A stretch of DNA of 64,000 nucleotides from Warburgia ugandensis (taxonomy: Eukaryota > Streptophyta > Magnoliopsida > Canellales > Canellaceae), in assembly GCA_035236585.1 (NCBI GenBank), contig CP141128.1:22907618-22971617 (forward strand), read 5' to 3'. Shown here piece after piece: positions 50,661 through 63,227 of the stretch. Within the stretch, counting starts at the first letter, position 1; every line of letters begins with the position of its first letter. The notes under the pieces were generated by a model. That model was not told the origin of the DNA, did no database searches, and saw only the letters and a list, made by a program, of their open reading frames with translations. Made by a program: the position numbers and the translations under genes.

Positions 50661-52843
50661 GATAGTACCACTCACAAATAGAAGATGCCTCAGGAGATAT
50701 TAGTGCTACTAGCAAGTAAATTAAAAAGGAGACAATTATACATGTAAGTAAACTCTCAACCCTCTGGACATGTATTTGTATTTATTTACAGTTGGGCTGT
50801 GTGTTGTGACTGGATAGACCTGGGGAAAAACATTTATGATTTCTGAAGTTTTTTCAAAAACTACTTTGGTTGTCGTGAAGGCAAATGACACTCAGGGTTT
50901 TCAAAAATGAGTTTAAAACTAAAGATTTTCCGCTGCATTGCATGGTTTTTATAAAATGGTTTTTAGATAGGGATGCATCCCACCTTAGGAAATTAGATAT
51001 TGCATTTAAAAATGCATGAGAAAACCCGGGTCGTCACACGCACTCTGCACGTTAAAGAAAGGACGACAGGCACATCCACGGATGTGCCTGCAAACAAAAA
51101 GGACGAGTGGAAGCACGATGCACCTGCAAACGCACCCGCTGGGGTGCGTGCCGCTGACGCGGGACGCGTTAGCATCCTGGGCTTCCACCTCGTAAGGGCC
51201 TTCTATGTACACTTGATATTAAATTTCCCATAACTTGAGTTCTAGGGCTCCAATTGAGGCGTCGCGAAAGGCGTTGTGTCCGTATCGACAATGCGGACAC
51301 ACCCAAACTATAAAATACCTGATCAAGGTCCTATCTAAGGTGGGCACGACCCTTAAACTATGATAGTGGCTCGGGGCCACTAAACCTTTGTAAACCTGAT
51401 GATATCAAGGCCTAGTTAGGACCTTCGGAGACCCATAGGCATGGGAATGAACATTTAATGCCTAAGTAGTGAGATTAACCATTCTAAAACCTATAGAAAT
51501 AGGTCAAGCTAACCTTTTTCCCCTAAACCATGTTCAGGAGTGCACGAGGACAAGGGGGCTAGCATGACCAAACCAGGTAGGTGCTCTATCACTACTAGAC
51601 TTTTAAAAAGAGCCCATGATTGTTTTGAGAATGCATGTTTTAAGTATAAGTTATATGACTTGTTTAGCATGACTTAATTTTATAAATGAATTCAGCATGC
51701 ATATGACAAATACATTATGCATAGATATGTTTTGCAAACGATTGCATATATTGCATGATTTGTGATTATTGAGTCTTGAAAAATTGCATATCCTTGAGGG
51801 TTACCAAAAGACGCTGGAGTGCCCAAAAGACGCTGGGTAGGCAGCTGTGAGGGCAAGGCAGTTGTGAGGGACCCAAAGAGGACAGGTTTTGAAAAAGAGA
51901 TTTTTGCTTGTTTGATCGTATATGATTTGGGCTTGTAAGCTCGTGGGCGCTATGCTGAGAGGTCTGGGGTGGTCTCCCAGCCTCTACCACTATTAGGTGT
52001 AAAGGGTACCACACCAAAAAGGCATGTCCCTACTTCTACTACATGTGGTACAGGGGGCTACCACTGGTGTCACGACACTAGGTTGAAGTGTCATATGCCC
52101 CGTGGAGGCTATGACTGCGTGTCCCCAGGTACCCGAGGACCACACGACAAGGAGGTTGTGGGCATAGTGTTCCCTATGTTTTTGAGGATTTACTTGAATT
52201 GCATATGGCATGACATTAGGATGGTCGACCATACCATATATCCATGAGTTGGATTCAGTTGAGCATCTTATGCATATCATTATGTTTATGATATATATGA
52301 TACTTTGGATTATGCGATTCTTTAAGTCGTCAGTATTCCAATTCGACAATGGTTTTTAATATCGATATTGAACATGAGTGTTCAAACATGCACATGTTTT
52401 AAAGAGCATATGATTTTAAACATAGCATGCATTATAAAACTAGTAGTGATAGACTCCTACTGAGTATAGTATATACTCACCCAATCCTCAACATTTTTCA
52501 TGCACAAAATAAACACTTAAGGATAGGATATACGGTGACAGACCCATGATAGAGAACGCCCAAACTAAGTGCCCTTAAGTAAACCCCTACCTTATCTTTT
52601 AGTGAATGATACTTGATTGTAGTTACTCTCTGTAGCTGAGGCTGTGACTAACACTTTGTTGGGAATAGAGTCAATTTAAAACTATGCCATGGCTATATAA
52701 TTTGAAAATGTGTTTTGACACTCGGGGTTTTATACGAAAGATTGCTTTCCAAAACAAAAAGATTTTTATGCATTTCATATTTCTAAAACAAGAGAACTCG
52801 CCTTTTTATCAAACTTGCATCATCAATAACCCGGGTCGTCACA

Positions 52844-52955
52844 CCGAAGAAGTAGAAAAACTATAGTAATAAAATAACATTAAGAAAAATAAGATGGTAA
52901 ATTAATTATGAGGTGGGAAAGTAGGTGTGTTAGCTTAAATTTCCCTCTATATGCA

Positions 52956-52987
<32 letters not shown>

Positions 52988-53660
52988 CGTGGTTCTTATA
53001 TTAAAGTTTTCTTTACACTAAATTCACATAAGTAAAACTTTTGTAAACTATTATTTGATGTACATACTTTAAAAGTGTATACTTTTGAAGTCAACATATA
53101 GTTTCATGCCTATGTTCTTTGCACACACATATATAGCTAGCTATCAATCCATATATATATATATATATACACATGACAAAAGAGCTAATTAAAATTATAA
53201 ATATGTAATTAGGGTTCATGGTTAAGGTTTGAGTTTAGGGTTTGATTGGCACTATGCTTCCAAAGTTTACTTGCGTCATAAAATATTGTAGAAAGAATCT
53301 GTGATAACCAAAGAAGTACAAAAACTATAGTAATAAAAAAACATTACGCAAAAATTGATGAACAATTAATTATGATGTGTGTTATATTTTTAAAGTCGTT
53401 TTAAAAAAAATGACTTTAAATGTCTTAACTTTTAAAGTCGTTTTATAGGAAAACACTTTGGAAGTGTACAATGTTTTATAAATTTTTTAATTCAAAATAT
53501 ATACACCTTTTGTATTAGTACTTCACAATATCTAATAAGTAATATACAATGAAACAACCTTTTTATGATAGTGAACATTGATTCCTACATTCTTTTTATG
53601 CACACATACACACACGCGCGCACACACACACATATATATGTAGCTCGATGTCAATATTGA
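52844..53660. repeat. CACTA internal long repeats, end of copy 2 and copy 3
   Basis: These continue the unit described at 39780-40633. The segment contains GAAGTAGAAAAACTATAG (52849) and GAAGTACAAAAACTATAG (53313), GT/GA and CA microsatellites near 52960-52990 and 53590-53640, and AAAGTCG subterminal-type motifs at 53390-53460. Confidence 0.8.
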
Positions 53661-53784
53661 TCCATATAGCTCATGAGATAAGAAAAGCTAGAAATTATAA
53701 ACATGAAATTATATATATATATATATATTACAACTAACTAATACATATTCCATGTATCCCAATATATATATATATATATTATTT

Positions 53785-54510
53785 TCAAACCCAAGCACCT
53801 TCCTCACCATTGTCACGCACATAATTTTCATTCTCACCAAGTAGTGCTTCAATTGATGGGATTGTTTTGGTAATAGAAGGGTAATTGATTTCAGCATCTC
53901 CTAGATCATCTTCCTCATAAAAATTCCTCAGACAGGATGATAAAATTGTTGACCATCTCTTATCACATTCATCTTGTACGTAAAATACTTGTTTTGCTTA
54001 AGATGCCAAAATAAATTGATCATTTTTATAGCCAATCCTATTGAGGTCAAATAATGTCAATCCAAGGGCATCAGTTTTGATGCTATTGTGTTCCACCCAA
54101 TTACACTTAAACACAACCACAGTTCTGAAAGTATAATCTAAGGCCCAAATCTCTCTTATAACCCCATAATAAATATCATCCGCCATTGTTGTCTTGTTAT
54201 CCTTTGAGATTGAAAAGAATATAGGATTGGCAACTACGCTAACTCCACTATTCTATTGCACTCTTTAGTTATCATGATCTTTTGTGTAAAAGTAATAACC
54301 ATTGATGGCATATCCAACATATTTTATTACTTCTAGTCATGGTCCCATTGCCATCCAGCCCAAGGTTTCTAATATACTGTTGCCTGCTACTTCTCGCTGA
54401 TCTTAAATCTGTACATGTATATTAAGTAGGCTTATGTAAGATACATACATACATACATACATACATACATACATACATACATACATACATACATACATAC
54501 ATACATACAC

Positions 54511-54542
<32 letters not shown>

Positions 54543-57259
54543 TAGTTTTTTAACTTAAGTGAGCTTTTTTTCATTTTACATTCTTACACAGCCAATTATT
54601 GAAAGTGCGACAATGCTCAAATTTATCCACTTCTATTTCTTTGCATAACTTGGATTCTTTACCTTGAGTACATCCATGTGTTTATGCATACACACACACA
54701 AATTGATAGAGTAATCATGGAAAATGTAGTTAACCATGAGCAGTTAAATTTTACATAAGTGCATGCATGCACAATCAACTTACTCAATGTAAGGTTGGAC
54801 TTCATTAACATTTTGCAACACATAAAGATACACCTGGTCTCTTTCTTTATAGTCAACAGTCAATACATGACCACTTGGTAGAGGTTCACCAACCTTTGGA
54901 TCATGAAATGCAACTGATTGTTTCTTTCATGGGATTCCAATGGCATCCACTCCTACTAAGTACTCTATGCAAAAGTCCACTGCTTCCTCTGTAATATAAC
55001 ATTAAGCTATACACACCTCTGGCTAGTTGCCATTACATACATACCCTTTTAAAATTTTCATCTATCTGTCACACATATACATCCATCGCTAGTAAACTAC
55101 CCCACAGAGTTTGACCTCATCAATGAGGTCCACTATTAAGTGTACCATGATGTCAAAGAATGATGGTGCGAAGATTGTCTTAAGCTCACAAAAATTTTTC
55201 ACTAGATGACCTTAAATTTCTTGTAATTTTGAACATCAGCTACCTTCTCGCATAAAGCATTAAAGAAGTAGAAGAATTTTGTAATAACTCCCTTAACTTT
55301 GTATGGTAACACAGAACGCATTGCTACTAGTAGTAGTTGTTGCATCCATGTATGGCAATTGTGGGACTTCATCCCCAACAATTTTAGCTCTTCCATGGAA
55401 ACAATATTTTTCAAGTTACTGGGACTTTGAGCTCGAACAAGGTTTTACACATTATTCTCCTCTTCTCTCTATCGAGAGGATAATTTTCCTTGGGTAGGTA
55501 TGTTCCTCGATTGCCCCAATCCTCAGGGTGCAACCTCCTCTTCAAATCCATGTTCATAAGATCCATTAGAGCTGCAAGTCCATCCTTTGTTTTCCTTAGG
55601 ATATTAAGCAAGGTACTGGTCAATCTTTCACACACATTCTTCTCAATGTGCATGACATCAAGCACATGGCACATATGCAGTGATTTCTAGTATGGAAAAA
55701 AAAAATATATTGATTTCTTCTTCCAACCACTTCAACAATTACTTTCACTTACACGTTTACTTAATTTCTTCATAGTCTTTCCACACAAGAGATTAAAATT
55801 TTCAACCTGCTCCAATACTTGACATCCTGTTAGCATCTTTGGAGGTGTCCTTATCTCTACACTCCTGTTAAATTCTCTCTTCTTAGAATGATATGGATGA
55901 TCTTTGCACAAGTATCTTCTGTGCCCAAGGAATGTCATTTTCCTACCATGTTTATGTCATACAACACATGTTTGATCACTACAGATAGGACAAGTATTGT
56001 ATCCCTTCACAGTGCATCTAGACGAATTGTCGTATGTAGGGAAGTTGCTTATTGTCCACCACAATATAGCCTTTATAGTGAATGACTTTCCTGTATGCAT
56101 CATATGCTTTAATGCCTACATCCCATAATGCTTAAAATCATCGATCAAGGGAGACAAGTACATGTCAATGTCATTCCCTGGCTGCTTTGGACTGATATCA
56201 ACATAGTTAGCATCATGAACTTCCTCTTCACACATAGAGACTATGGAAGGTTGTAATAAACTAATATAATAGGCCACCAACTATACATGCTACTCATAGA
56301 ACCATGAGGATTAATCCCATTTACAAATAATGCTAGACGTAGGTTTCTAAGTTCTTCACCAAAATTAGGCCACATGAAGTCTACGAGTTTCCAATGTGCA
56401 GTATCTATTGGATGGCATGAAAATCTATTAGCTACTCTATCATTGGCATGCCACACTAATTTCTTCACTATTTCTAGTATATGAAACATTCTTTTGAACC
56501 TCAGAATAGAGGGGAAGTACTATAGAACCTTTGCAGGAACACCTATAATTATTTCAGTTAAATTCTTCTTTAGCTTCCATCTTGGCTGTCCATAAGTTGG
56601 GCATATAATTTTATCCTTGTGCTCCTTCCTATACAAGATGCAATTATTGGGACATACATGTATCTTCTTATACTTCAACCCTAGTGCAACCATGTTTTTC
56701 TTTGCCTCCCATGTGGACCTGGCCAATTTATTATCCTTCGGTGGCATCTTACCCACTACTTTCCAGACTTCTATAAAACTTTGATCTAAAAAGCCAAATC
56801 TTGATTTCACGTTGTAAAGTTATACCACTGTGAACAGCTTGGTATAATCTTTACACTTAGGGTACAATGGCTAATTGGCTTCCTCTAATGTAGCATGAAA
56901 TTGTTCAAGGTCATTTTGGAAGTCATCATGTGCATCTTGAAATATTGGTACAGTTTTACTACTGTCTCCAACACTTCCTATAGTGTCTTGATCATATATT
57001 CCAGGCCTTGTCGAGGGCCTATGTGGAAGTCCTTCTCCATGCCAAATCCATGGGTGGTTGCTTTCATGGATTTCACTAAAGCAAAAATATTCTCCTAACA
57101 CCCCTATAGTTACTCTTTTCAAGTTTCCACATTTTAAGCATGGATAACAAATGTGATTATGATCAACACCTGCCCTAAGTGCAAACTCAATGAAATTTTC
57201 TTTTCCTCATCATATTCTTTCGATATCCTTGTCACAGACATCCAAGCATATTTGTCCAT
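53785..57259 (-). pseudogene. TNP2: CACTA TNP2 transposase gene, decayed
   Basis: This is the main CACTA transposase. Read on the minus strand from MDKYAWM at 57259: a transposase-associated N-terminus with CLKCG and HPWIWHGE (57120-57040); PNNCILYRKEHKDKIICPTY with QPRWK (56690-56565); WHANDRVANRFSCHPIDTAHWK (56450-56390) and GINPHGSMSSMYSWWPI (56320-56260); FLGHRRYLCKDHPYH (55935-55885); LDVMHIEKNVCERLTSTLLN (55665-55600); MKSHNCHTWMQQLLLVAMRS (55380-55310, DUF4218-like start); and a DUF4216-like tail, WALDYTFRTVVVFKCNWVE (54160-54095), ending at a stop at 53785. Order and spacing fit the family. There are several stops and frame changes. The family's SDGFNP motif is VNGINP here, replacing an Asp that I think is catalytic. 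Confidence 0.88.
54440..54535 (+). repeat. (CATA)n(TA)n microsatellite in the TNP2 gene
   Basis: About 17 ATAC units are followed by a TA run. It lies between the DUF4216-like tail and the upstream blocks, probably in a former intron. Confidence 0.95.
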
Positions 57260-57700
57260 TATCATAAGAAATTGAAGAAAATTTATATAGAGACTTGTAA
57301 GACATGAAAAGATTAGGTTAGGCATTTTACCAAACATTAGATATACATGAATTAGAAGTATTCAAAATAACTACATTTCATGGAAATTTTCAATTAACAA
57401 TGAAACAAGGCAAATTATGACAGACACATTCATGAATAAAATCAACTTTCAAAAGAACAATTTCTAACTCACAACCTTGTAAAAATTCTTCAAATATACA
57501 TAATACTTATGAAACAAACAAACAGATACTAACCAACACTTAAAAATTGATATTGACGCCGAATTTGTGAATGTAATTCCAGTTCACATAGGTAGGAATT
57601 TGTTTAGAGTAGGGAAACAGAAGTTTGGTTTTGTTTTTGCACACAAATAATAAACAGAGAGCACAAGGTGGAAGTTAATGAAATAAATCATAAAACGTAA
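57260..57700 (-). other. TNP2 leader region, no further gene seen
   Basis: AT-rich sequence lies between the TNP2 start and the subterminal repeats at the 5' end of the element. Any promoter would be here, but I cannot point to a convincing TATA box. Confidence 0.35.
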
Positions 57701-58920
57701 GTACAATTGAAGTTGTTTTCATAAAAGTGACTTTAAAAGTATAGACTTTTAAAATATTTTTGTTAAAAATGACCTTAATAATTTTTAAATTTTTAATGAA
57801 ATATTTATTTATTTACTACCTTTTATAGATTACATATTTACATAAATACACAATAAAACTAATTTTACAACACAATCATATTTATATATATACAAACACA
57901 TCAACAAGGAAATAAAATTATTTTTTGATTTCATCCAATGTTACATATATATCAAAATATTATATATTATTAGATCTTGATAGCCAAGATCAAACAATGA
58001 ATCTGCTCTTTTTCATCAAAATCTGGCCTTGTATTCTGGCGACACCACTCTTTTTCTTCAAAATAAGCCAAAAGTTGATGCTATAATCACCCTCTTCATC
58101 AAACCCTAATTTTGGGAGAGAACCACAAATCGTATTGTTTTCCCTTTTTTCAACAGTGAGGCTTGAGAGAGTAGTTTTCATTTTCAATGAAATCATACAA
58201 TTTTGGCAAAACTAAGATGATCAAATAGATTCTTTAACCCCGTGATATGTAGTGTGAAAACCCACATGACCCACAAAATAAAAACATAGAAAATTTAGTG
58301 ACAAGAAAAGAAATATTAGTGTGATTCAAAAGTAGTTGCGATTTACTTACAATTTTTTCCATGAAACAAATAGTCAAAATATAAAAATGGATAGTAAGAA
58401 GGGAAAAAGAAGTAGCATAAGGTCCAAAGATGAATTCGTCATGCCAAAACCGTGAGAAGAAGAAGATGAAGGAAAATACATACTATGACAGTTATTTATA
58501 AATCATCGAAGACTTTAAAAGTTGTTTAGTGCTAAATGACTTTGAAAATATCAAACTTTTGAAGTCACTTAACACCAAACAACTTTAAAAGTCCATTCTC
58601 GCTAAATAAAATATTCTTGCCAAATTTATTGCTCACTTTTCAAGTCTCTTCCTTAAAACAACTTCAAAAGTTATCCATTTTTAAAGTTGTTTTTAAGAAA
58701 ACGACTTCAAAAGTTATCAACTTTTGAAGTCCTTTTCTTAAAAATGACTTTAAAAGTTCTTCTTGCTAAAAATTCCCTTCTTGCACTAGCTTTTTAAAAT
58801 CCCTTACACTTAAACAACTTCCTTAGTGTTTATATTTAAAGTTGTTTATTTTCAAATGACTTCTAAAATATTTATAAAGTTGATAGTTGTATAAGCGACT
58901 TCTTTATGCCGACTTTAAAA
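57700..58920. repeat. CACTA right subterminal region
   Basis: ACTTTAAAAG / CTTTTAAAGTY motifs occur at 57720-57780 and then densely at 58490-58920 in both orientations. The middle (57850-58480) has only scattered AT-rich sequence with no gene. Confidence 0.8.
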
Positions 58921-58921
58921 C

Positions 58922-58938
58922 CCTCCTGTGTAGTAGTG
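58922..58938 (-). repeat. CACTA right terminal inverted repeat
   Basis: Read on the minus strand it begins CACTACTACACAGGAGG. It is followed on the plus strand by AAA, matching the AAA before 32282. Confidence 0.9.
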
Positions 58939-58941
58939 AAA

Positions 58942-60905
58942 CCCTAGAACTAAGTGCATGCAAACAAGTAAAAGCCTTAGGTTTTTCCTCTTTATTATTT
59001 TTCATTTTTCCCACTCTTCCCACCAAACAATCACCATTCATTCAGGAGGGCGGAGAGACACTTTCCTTCCATGGAAAATGATGCTGCCCCCTTCCAAAAT
59101 TGGCAACTAGTAAGCCCATTCTTGCTCATCTCTCTTATGTCATCCTTATGACATCATTCTTACCTAAATTTCCTCCTCCCAACCTTCCTCATTCAATACC
59201 CCAACCCTAGAGCCACTTTTATCATGGATTCACCCTTTCCTAAGTTAGGAACCTACTTATCTATACATAACCAAGCTCTCTTTTGGTTCTTTATTGGTGT
59301 TGTACTCTGGAACTTTTTGGTGCTTTCCATCCTCTATTTTTCTAGTTATTTTCTTAGTTAATTTCACTCCAATTCATGTTACTAGCTTACTTGTTTTTTT
59401 ATATTTTGTTTCATTGCTTTTAGTTTTCATTGTTATATTCCTTAAAGCACATGCTATCTTTCCAATCCTCAATCATTTCCCTTCTTACTTCAATTCTATA
59501 GTTTTTCATTGTTTTTTAATCAAGATTCAAGTTAGTTATTGTCCAGTAGTGACATCCAAGATAATTGTTAACTTAAATCCTTGATTTCCCCACTTGACTT
59601 CCACATTTTCTATCCTCTTTTTCCCTTACTTTTGGGCATTTTTTCCTTACATAGTTCACCTATTTAGACTTTTTTCTCTCAAATTTCATCATTATTTTAA
59701 TTTTATGTCATTATAAAATATATTTTAAGCATTATATTAGAGTTTTTTTGTTGTTGTTGTTGTTTAAATCCACTTATGCAAGCAAGAATACTGCACAATT
59801 TCGAGAAATTGTAGATAGTTTTATGCACTTAATTTTTTTTGTAATTTGGAAGTGATTCGATAAAGTTATTTGATATTTGTAGTTATGAAATGTTTATTTC
59901 ATCAAATTACTTTGGATATATGTTGTTTCCTTGCATAAAAGTTGAGGTTTCAATTTCTTCCTTATGTTTGAATTGTTTGATGTACTTAAGTAGTTGAAAT
60001 CTGAAATTTTTCTCACTTAACTTTGTGCTTTGTTTCCATCAATATAAATACCTTATTTGATTACATCCTTAGGAATCCATTTATATTTTCATGTTTTTTA
60101 TTAGTTTTATTAATTATTTTTCATAATAGTTTTCTTTAGATTCATCAATTCTGGTCACTTTTACACCCTAGAACCATGCGTGCAATCCATGAATCATATG
60201 CATGGTACTAGATCACTTTCCTTTAAGGTATATGTTTAGTTTAGTTGCTTAAATTAGTTTTGGAAGTAGTTAGTTCATTGTTTTCATATTAGTTTTAGTT
60301 TAAAAATTTTCCTTTATGATTTTTAGAAAGTTCCATCTTTAGGAAGTTTTTGGAATAGAAACTGTTAAATTTAGAAAGTCTCCTTATTTATAGTTTCCAT
60401 TCACATGCATGTTTCTAATTCCATTTTAAAGTTATTTAGATCTGAATGGTGACTTGCTTTTGTATATTAGTTTTATTGTTAGAAATTTTCCAAATTTAGT
60501 TTTAGAAAGTTTCTAATTCTAGTTTAGGAAAGTGTTAATTTAGGAAAGTTTCCATATTAGTAGTTTTCATAAGATTAGTTGCCTAATTTGATTCATTCTA
60601 TTTTGGTATTAGTTTCCTTTACTTGCTTGTGAGTTAGTTTAGTACGTTTCTATTTTCATTGCTTAGACTTAATTTTTAGTAGGTTTCTTACAATTCTAGT
60701 TTCTAATTCCATGCATGATTCCTTCTTAGTTTGTCTTAAATTCTTAATTTAATCACATATCTATCTCTTCGGATGAAGTTAATTGACCTAAGTAGAATCC
60801 AATCCATTGCAAATCTGTGAAATTTCTAATGGGATCAACCTCACTTGTCTAAAAATACTAGGTTTATTCATGCACTTGCAAGTAATTTTAAAGCTACACC
60901 ATCAT
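58942..60905 (-). repeat. Dispersed repeat R, inverted copy
   Basis: Read on the minus strand it matches 61325-63227 from the opening (TTGCAAGTGCATGAAT near 60866) through AT-rich GAAACTTTC-type runs to the end. The matching of GATGAAGTTAATTGACC with the complement near 61440 anchors the alignment. No protein is encoded; frames near 59294-59584 are composition artefacts. Confidence 0.6.
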
Positions 60906-61324
60906 CCAATGAGTATGATTTTTAGTGTGTTATTAATGGAAGGGAGGCCGAGATAAATGGGTTTGGGGTTCAAAGGTTCCACTGTAACTATCAAGAAACC
61001 AGAAAATGTTTATATTGGAAGTATTATAATATATATATATATATATTGTAACATTCAAAAAAGTTTATATTGTAGGAATATCTATTCAAAAATTATTTGG
61101 GGGACATTGGAACAATTCAATCCTTTTTTTTTTCTCTCAAATCTTGTCCTCATTGCACATGCAACCACTAGAAGTATTTTATTTTATTTTTTTCATTACC
61201 TTTGATAGTTTTTAGTAAACCTAATTTTCTTATTATTTATGATATACTTCTATAGTATTTGAAACTAATAGAGGTTAAGAATTTGCAATCATTTCCATTG
61301 CAATGTATATCTACCGTAACTGGT
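60906..61324. other. Spacer between inverted R copies
   Basis: About 420 bases with a TA microsatellite at 61027-61046 and a T run near 61125. I recognise no gene. Confidence 0.5.
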
Positions 61325-63227
61325 GTAAGTTTAAAATTACTTACAAGCACACAAATCAATGTAGTAATTTTAATACAAATAGGGTCAATCCTAGGAGGAA
61401 TCTCATAGATTTGTGATGGATTGTATTTTATTCAAATTGACTAACTTCATCCAAAGAACGAGAGTTGTGATTAAACTAGGACTCTAAAGTAACATGGAAT
61501 TAGAAACATGCACAAAATTAGAAAGTAAAAGTAAAAGAAACTTACTTAAATTGAAACTAAATAATTAGAATGTAAACTTACCTAAATAACATGCCATTAA
61601 CTAAAGGAAACTATAGGAATTTAAAAAGACTCAAACTAAACAATGAAACTTAAGGAAACTATTAAATTGGAAACTTTTCTAAATTAAAACTTACCTAACT
61701 TAAACTTACTAAAAAAGAAACTATATAAACCTAAAAAAATATATGAAAAACTAATTAGCAACTTCTAAAAAAAGATCAAACAAGGAATGGGATTTAGAAC
61801 CATGTGCATGGTATTTGGACTATGAGCATGATTTTGGAGCCCTAAAGATGGTGAAATTTAATCCACCTATAGTGAGTTACTATGCAAAATAACTTGGGAT
61901 ATAATAAATAACATGAAAATATAAATTAATACCTAAGGATTGAGGAAAATAGGATATTTTCATGGCTGGAATTAAAACACAAAGGGAAAGAAAGAACCAA
62001 TTTCCAGATTTCAGTACTGAAGAATAGTAAAAAAATCTTGCATTAGAAAGCTATTACAACCATACTTTTTATGCAAGGAAACAACCCCGATCTTGAATAC
62101 TTTGATGAAATAAATAATCCATAACAAGAATTTCCAAAAAAATTTATTAAATTGGTTCCAAATTGTACTAAAAACTAGACATATAATACGGGTTCAAAAG
62201 CTGGAAATTGTGCTTAGTTCCTAAGCATAAAATCCTATCTAAATAAAACCACTAATTCAATATAATTCTCACAAACTAAAGTAAGATGAAATGCAAAGAA
62301 AACCCAAAAATGAATTTAAGAGAAAAGAAATATAAGTGGGTGAACTAAGCCAAGGAAATTAACCTAAAACTAAGGGTAAACAAAACAAGCAAAATGTGAG
62401 ATTCAAGAGGGGAAATCAAGGCCTAAGCTAGCTCTTCTCTTCGTTGTCAATACCAAAGAAGAGTTAGCTTAAATCTTGAGGGAATAAAAAACAAAAACAA
62501 GTGGAATTATGGTAAAGAAAGAATGAGAAGCTAAATAGAAGAAATGGTGCAAAAACAAAAAACAAAACAATGGAAGCAAATAACACCAAAGGATGCTATG
62601 TTTCAAGGTGCCTCACCCACCCCTACTTGGAATATTTGTATGAAACATGGGCTATATATAGATGAGTGAGTTTCCAACTTAGAAGGGAGTCAAAGCATCA
62701 GACAAATAGCCTTAGAGTTAGGGTATTGAATGAAGAAGGTTTGATGGAAGATGAATTAGCAAGATGATGGAATAAACATGGAATAAGAGAGGGATAAGAA
62801 TCATGGGCCAGATGGTTTCTAATTATGGAAAAGGGGTTAGGCGTCTTTTTCCTAGAAGGAGAGTTGAGCTATTTTCCTACTAATTTTGTGTTGTTAGGTT
62901 GGTGAAAAGTCAATGAACAGGTAAGGAATAAGGTTTAGGAAAGATGGGGAAAGCTCTAGGGTTTGGAAGTTAATTGAAATGAAGTAGATCTAAGGTTTTC
63001 TATTTAGGAAACCACTTGATCACCAATTAGGAAGGGGGAGCATGTTTTTCCTAAAGAGGTCCCTCCCTCCATTAACTTGTAACCCTAGGTTAATTGAATG
63101 GAAAAAGAATTAGAGATGGAGTTCAAAATAGGGTTTCTCTCTTGATCAGTCCACTTATGCATAGTCATCTTACTTATTACAATATTATTTCAAACCTTCT
63201 AATTTAACCTTGAAAATGCAAATTTAG
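61325..63227 (+). repeat. Dispersed repeat R, direct copy
   Basis: It is an inverted partner of 58942-60905 and is similar in layout to 17200-18909, with a GCGTCTTTTTCCTAG-type block near 62840 (TGTCTTTTTCCTAG near 18610). It is cut at 63228 by LTR F. No reading frame of note. Confidence 0.6.

Larger units (their letters stand above)
48368..51038 (+). mobile_element. Element E: solo LTR of the B/F family
   Basis: A single LTR runs from TGTAATGCTCGAGCAATTTA to CCCGGGTCGTCACA, flanked by a perfect five-base duplication CGCAC (48363-48367 and 51039-51043). The uninterrupted D 5' LTR has CGCAC once at about 41371, confirming the insertion. Both ends match the B LTRs in reverse. It is longer (2.67 kb against 1.9 kb) because of a GC-rich middle at 49020-49470. 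It has no interior and is the youngest layer here: E in D in CACTA. Confidence 0.93.
40634..52843 (+). mobile_element. Element D: Ty3/gypsy LTR retroelement, Tekay/Del-like, broken
   Basis: Plus-strand element with LTRs at 40634-43150 and 47711-52843 (the latter enlarged by solo LTR E), a primer site, and gag, protease, reverse transcriptase, RNase H, integrase and a C-terminal region in the usual gypsy order. The flanks are CCAAA and CCGAA (four of five match), and the uninterrupted neighbours of the same CACTA repeat read AACCAAAGAAG, which shows the empty site. LTRs differ by about 7% in their first 255 bases by eye, suggesting several million years. All domains are recognisable, but the coding part is broken in about ten places. 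Confidence 0.93.
47711..52843 (+). repeat. Element D 3' LTR, opened by solo LTR E
   Basis: The first part (47711-48367) and the second part (51039-52843) align in order with 40634-43150. E and one copy of its CGCAC duplication make up the difference in length. The end is CCCGGGTCGTCACA. Confidence 0.92.

Noticed and set aside
50747-50800. Possible very short second intron (GTAAGT to TTATTTACAG) in solo LTR E
   Set aside because: The distance is about 50 bases, shorter than plant introns normally allow, and the pattern is not clearly kept in D.
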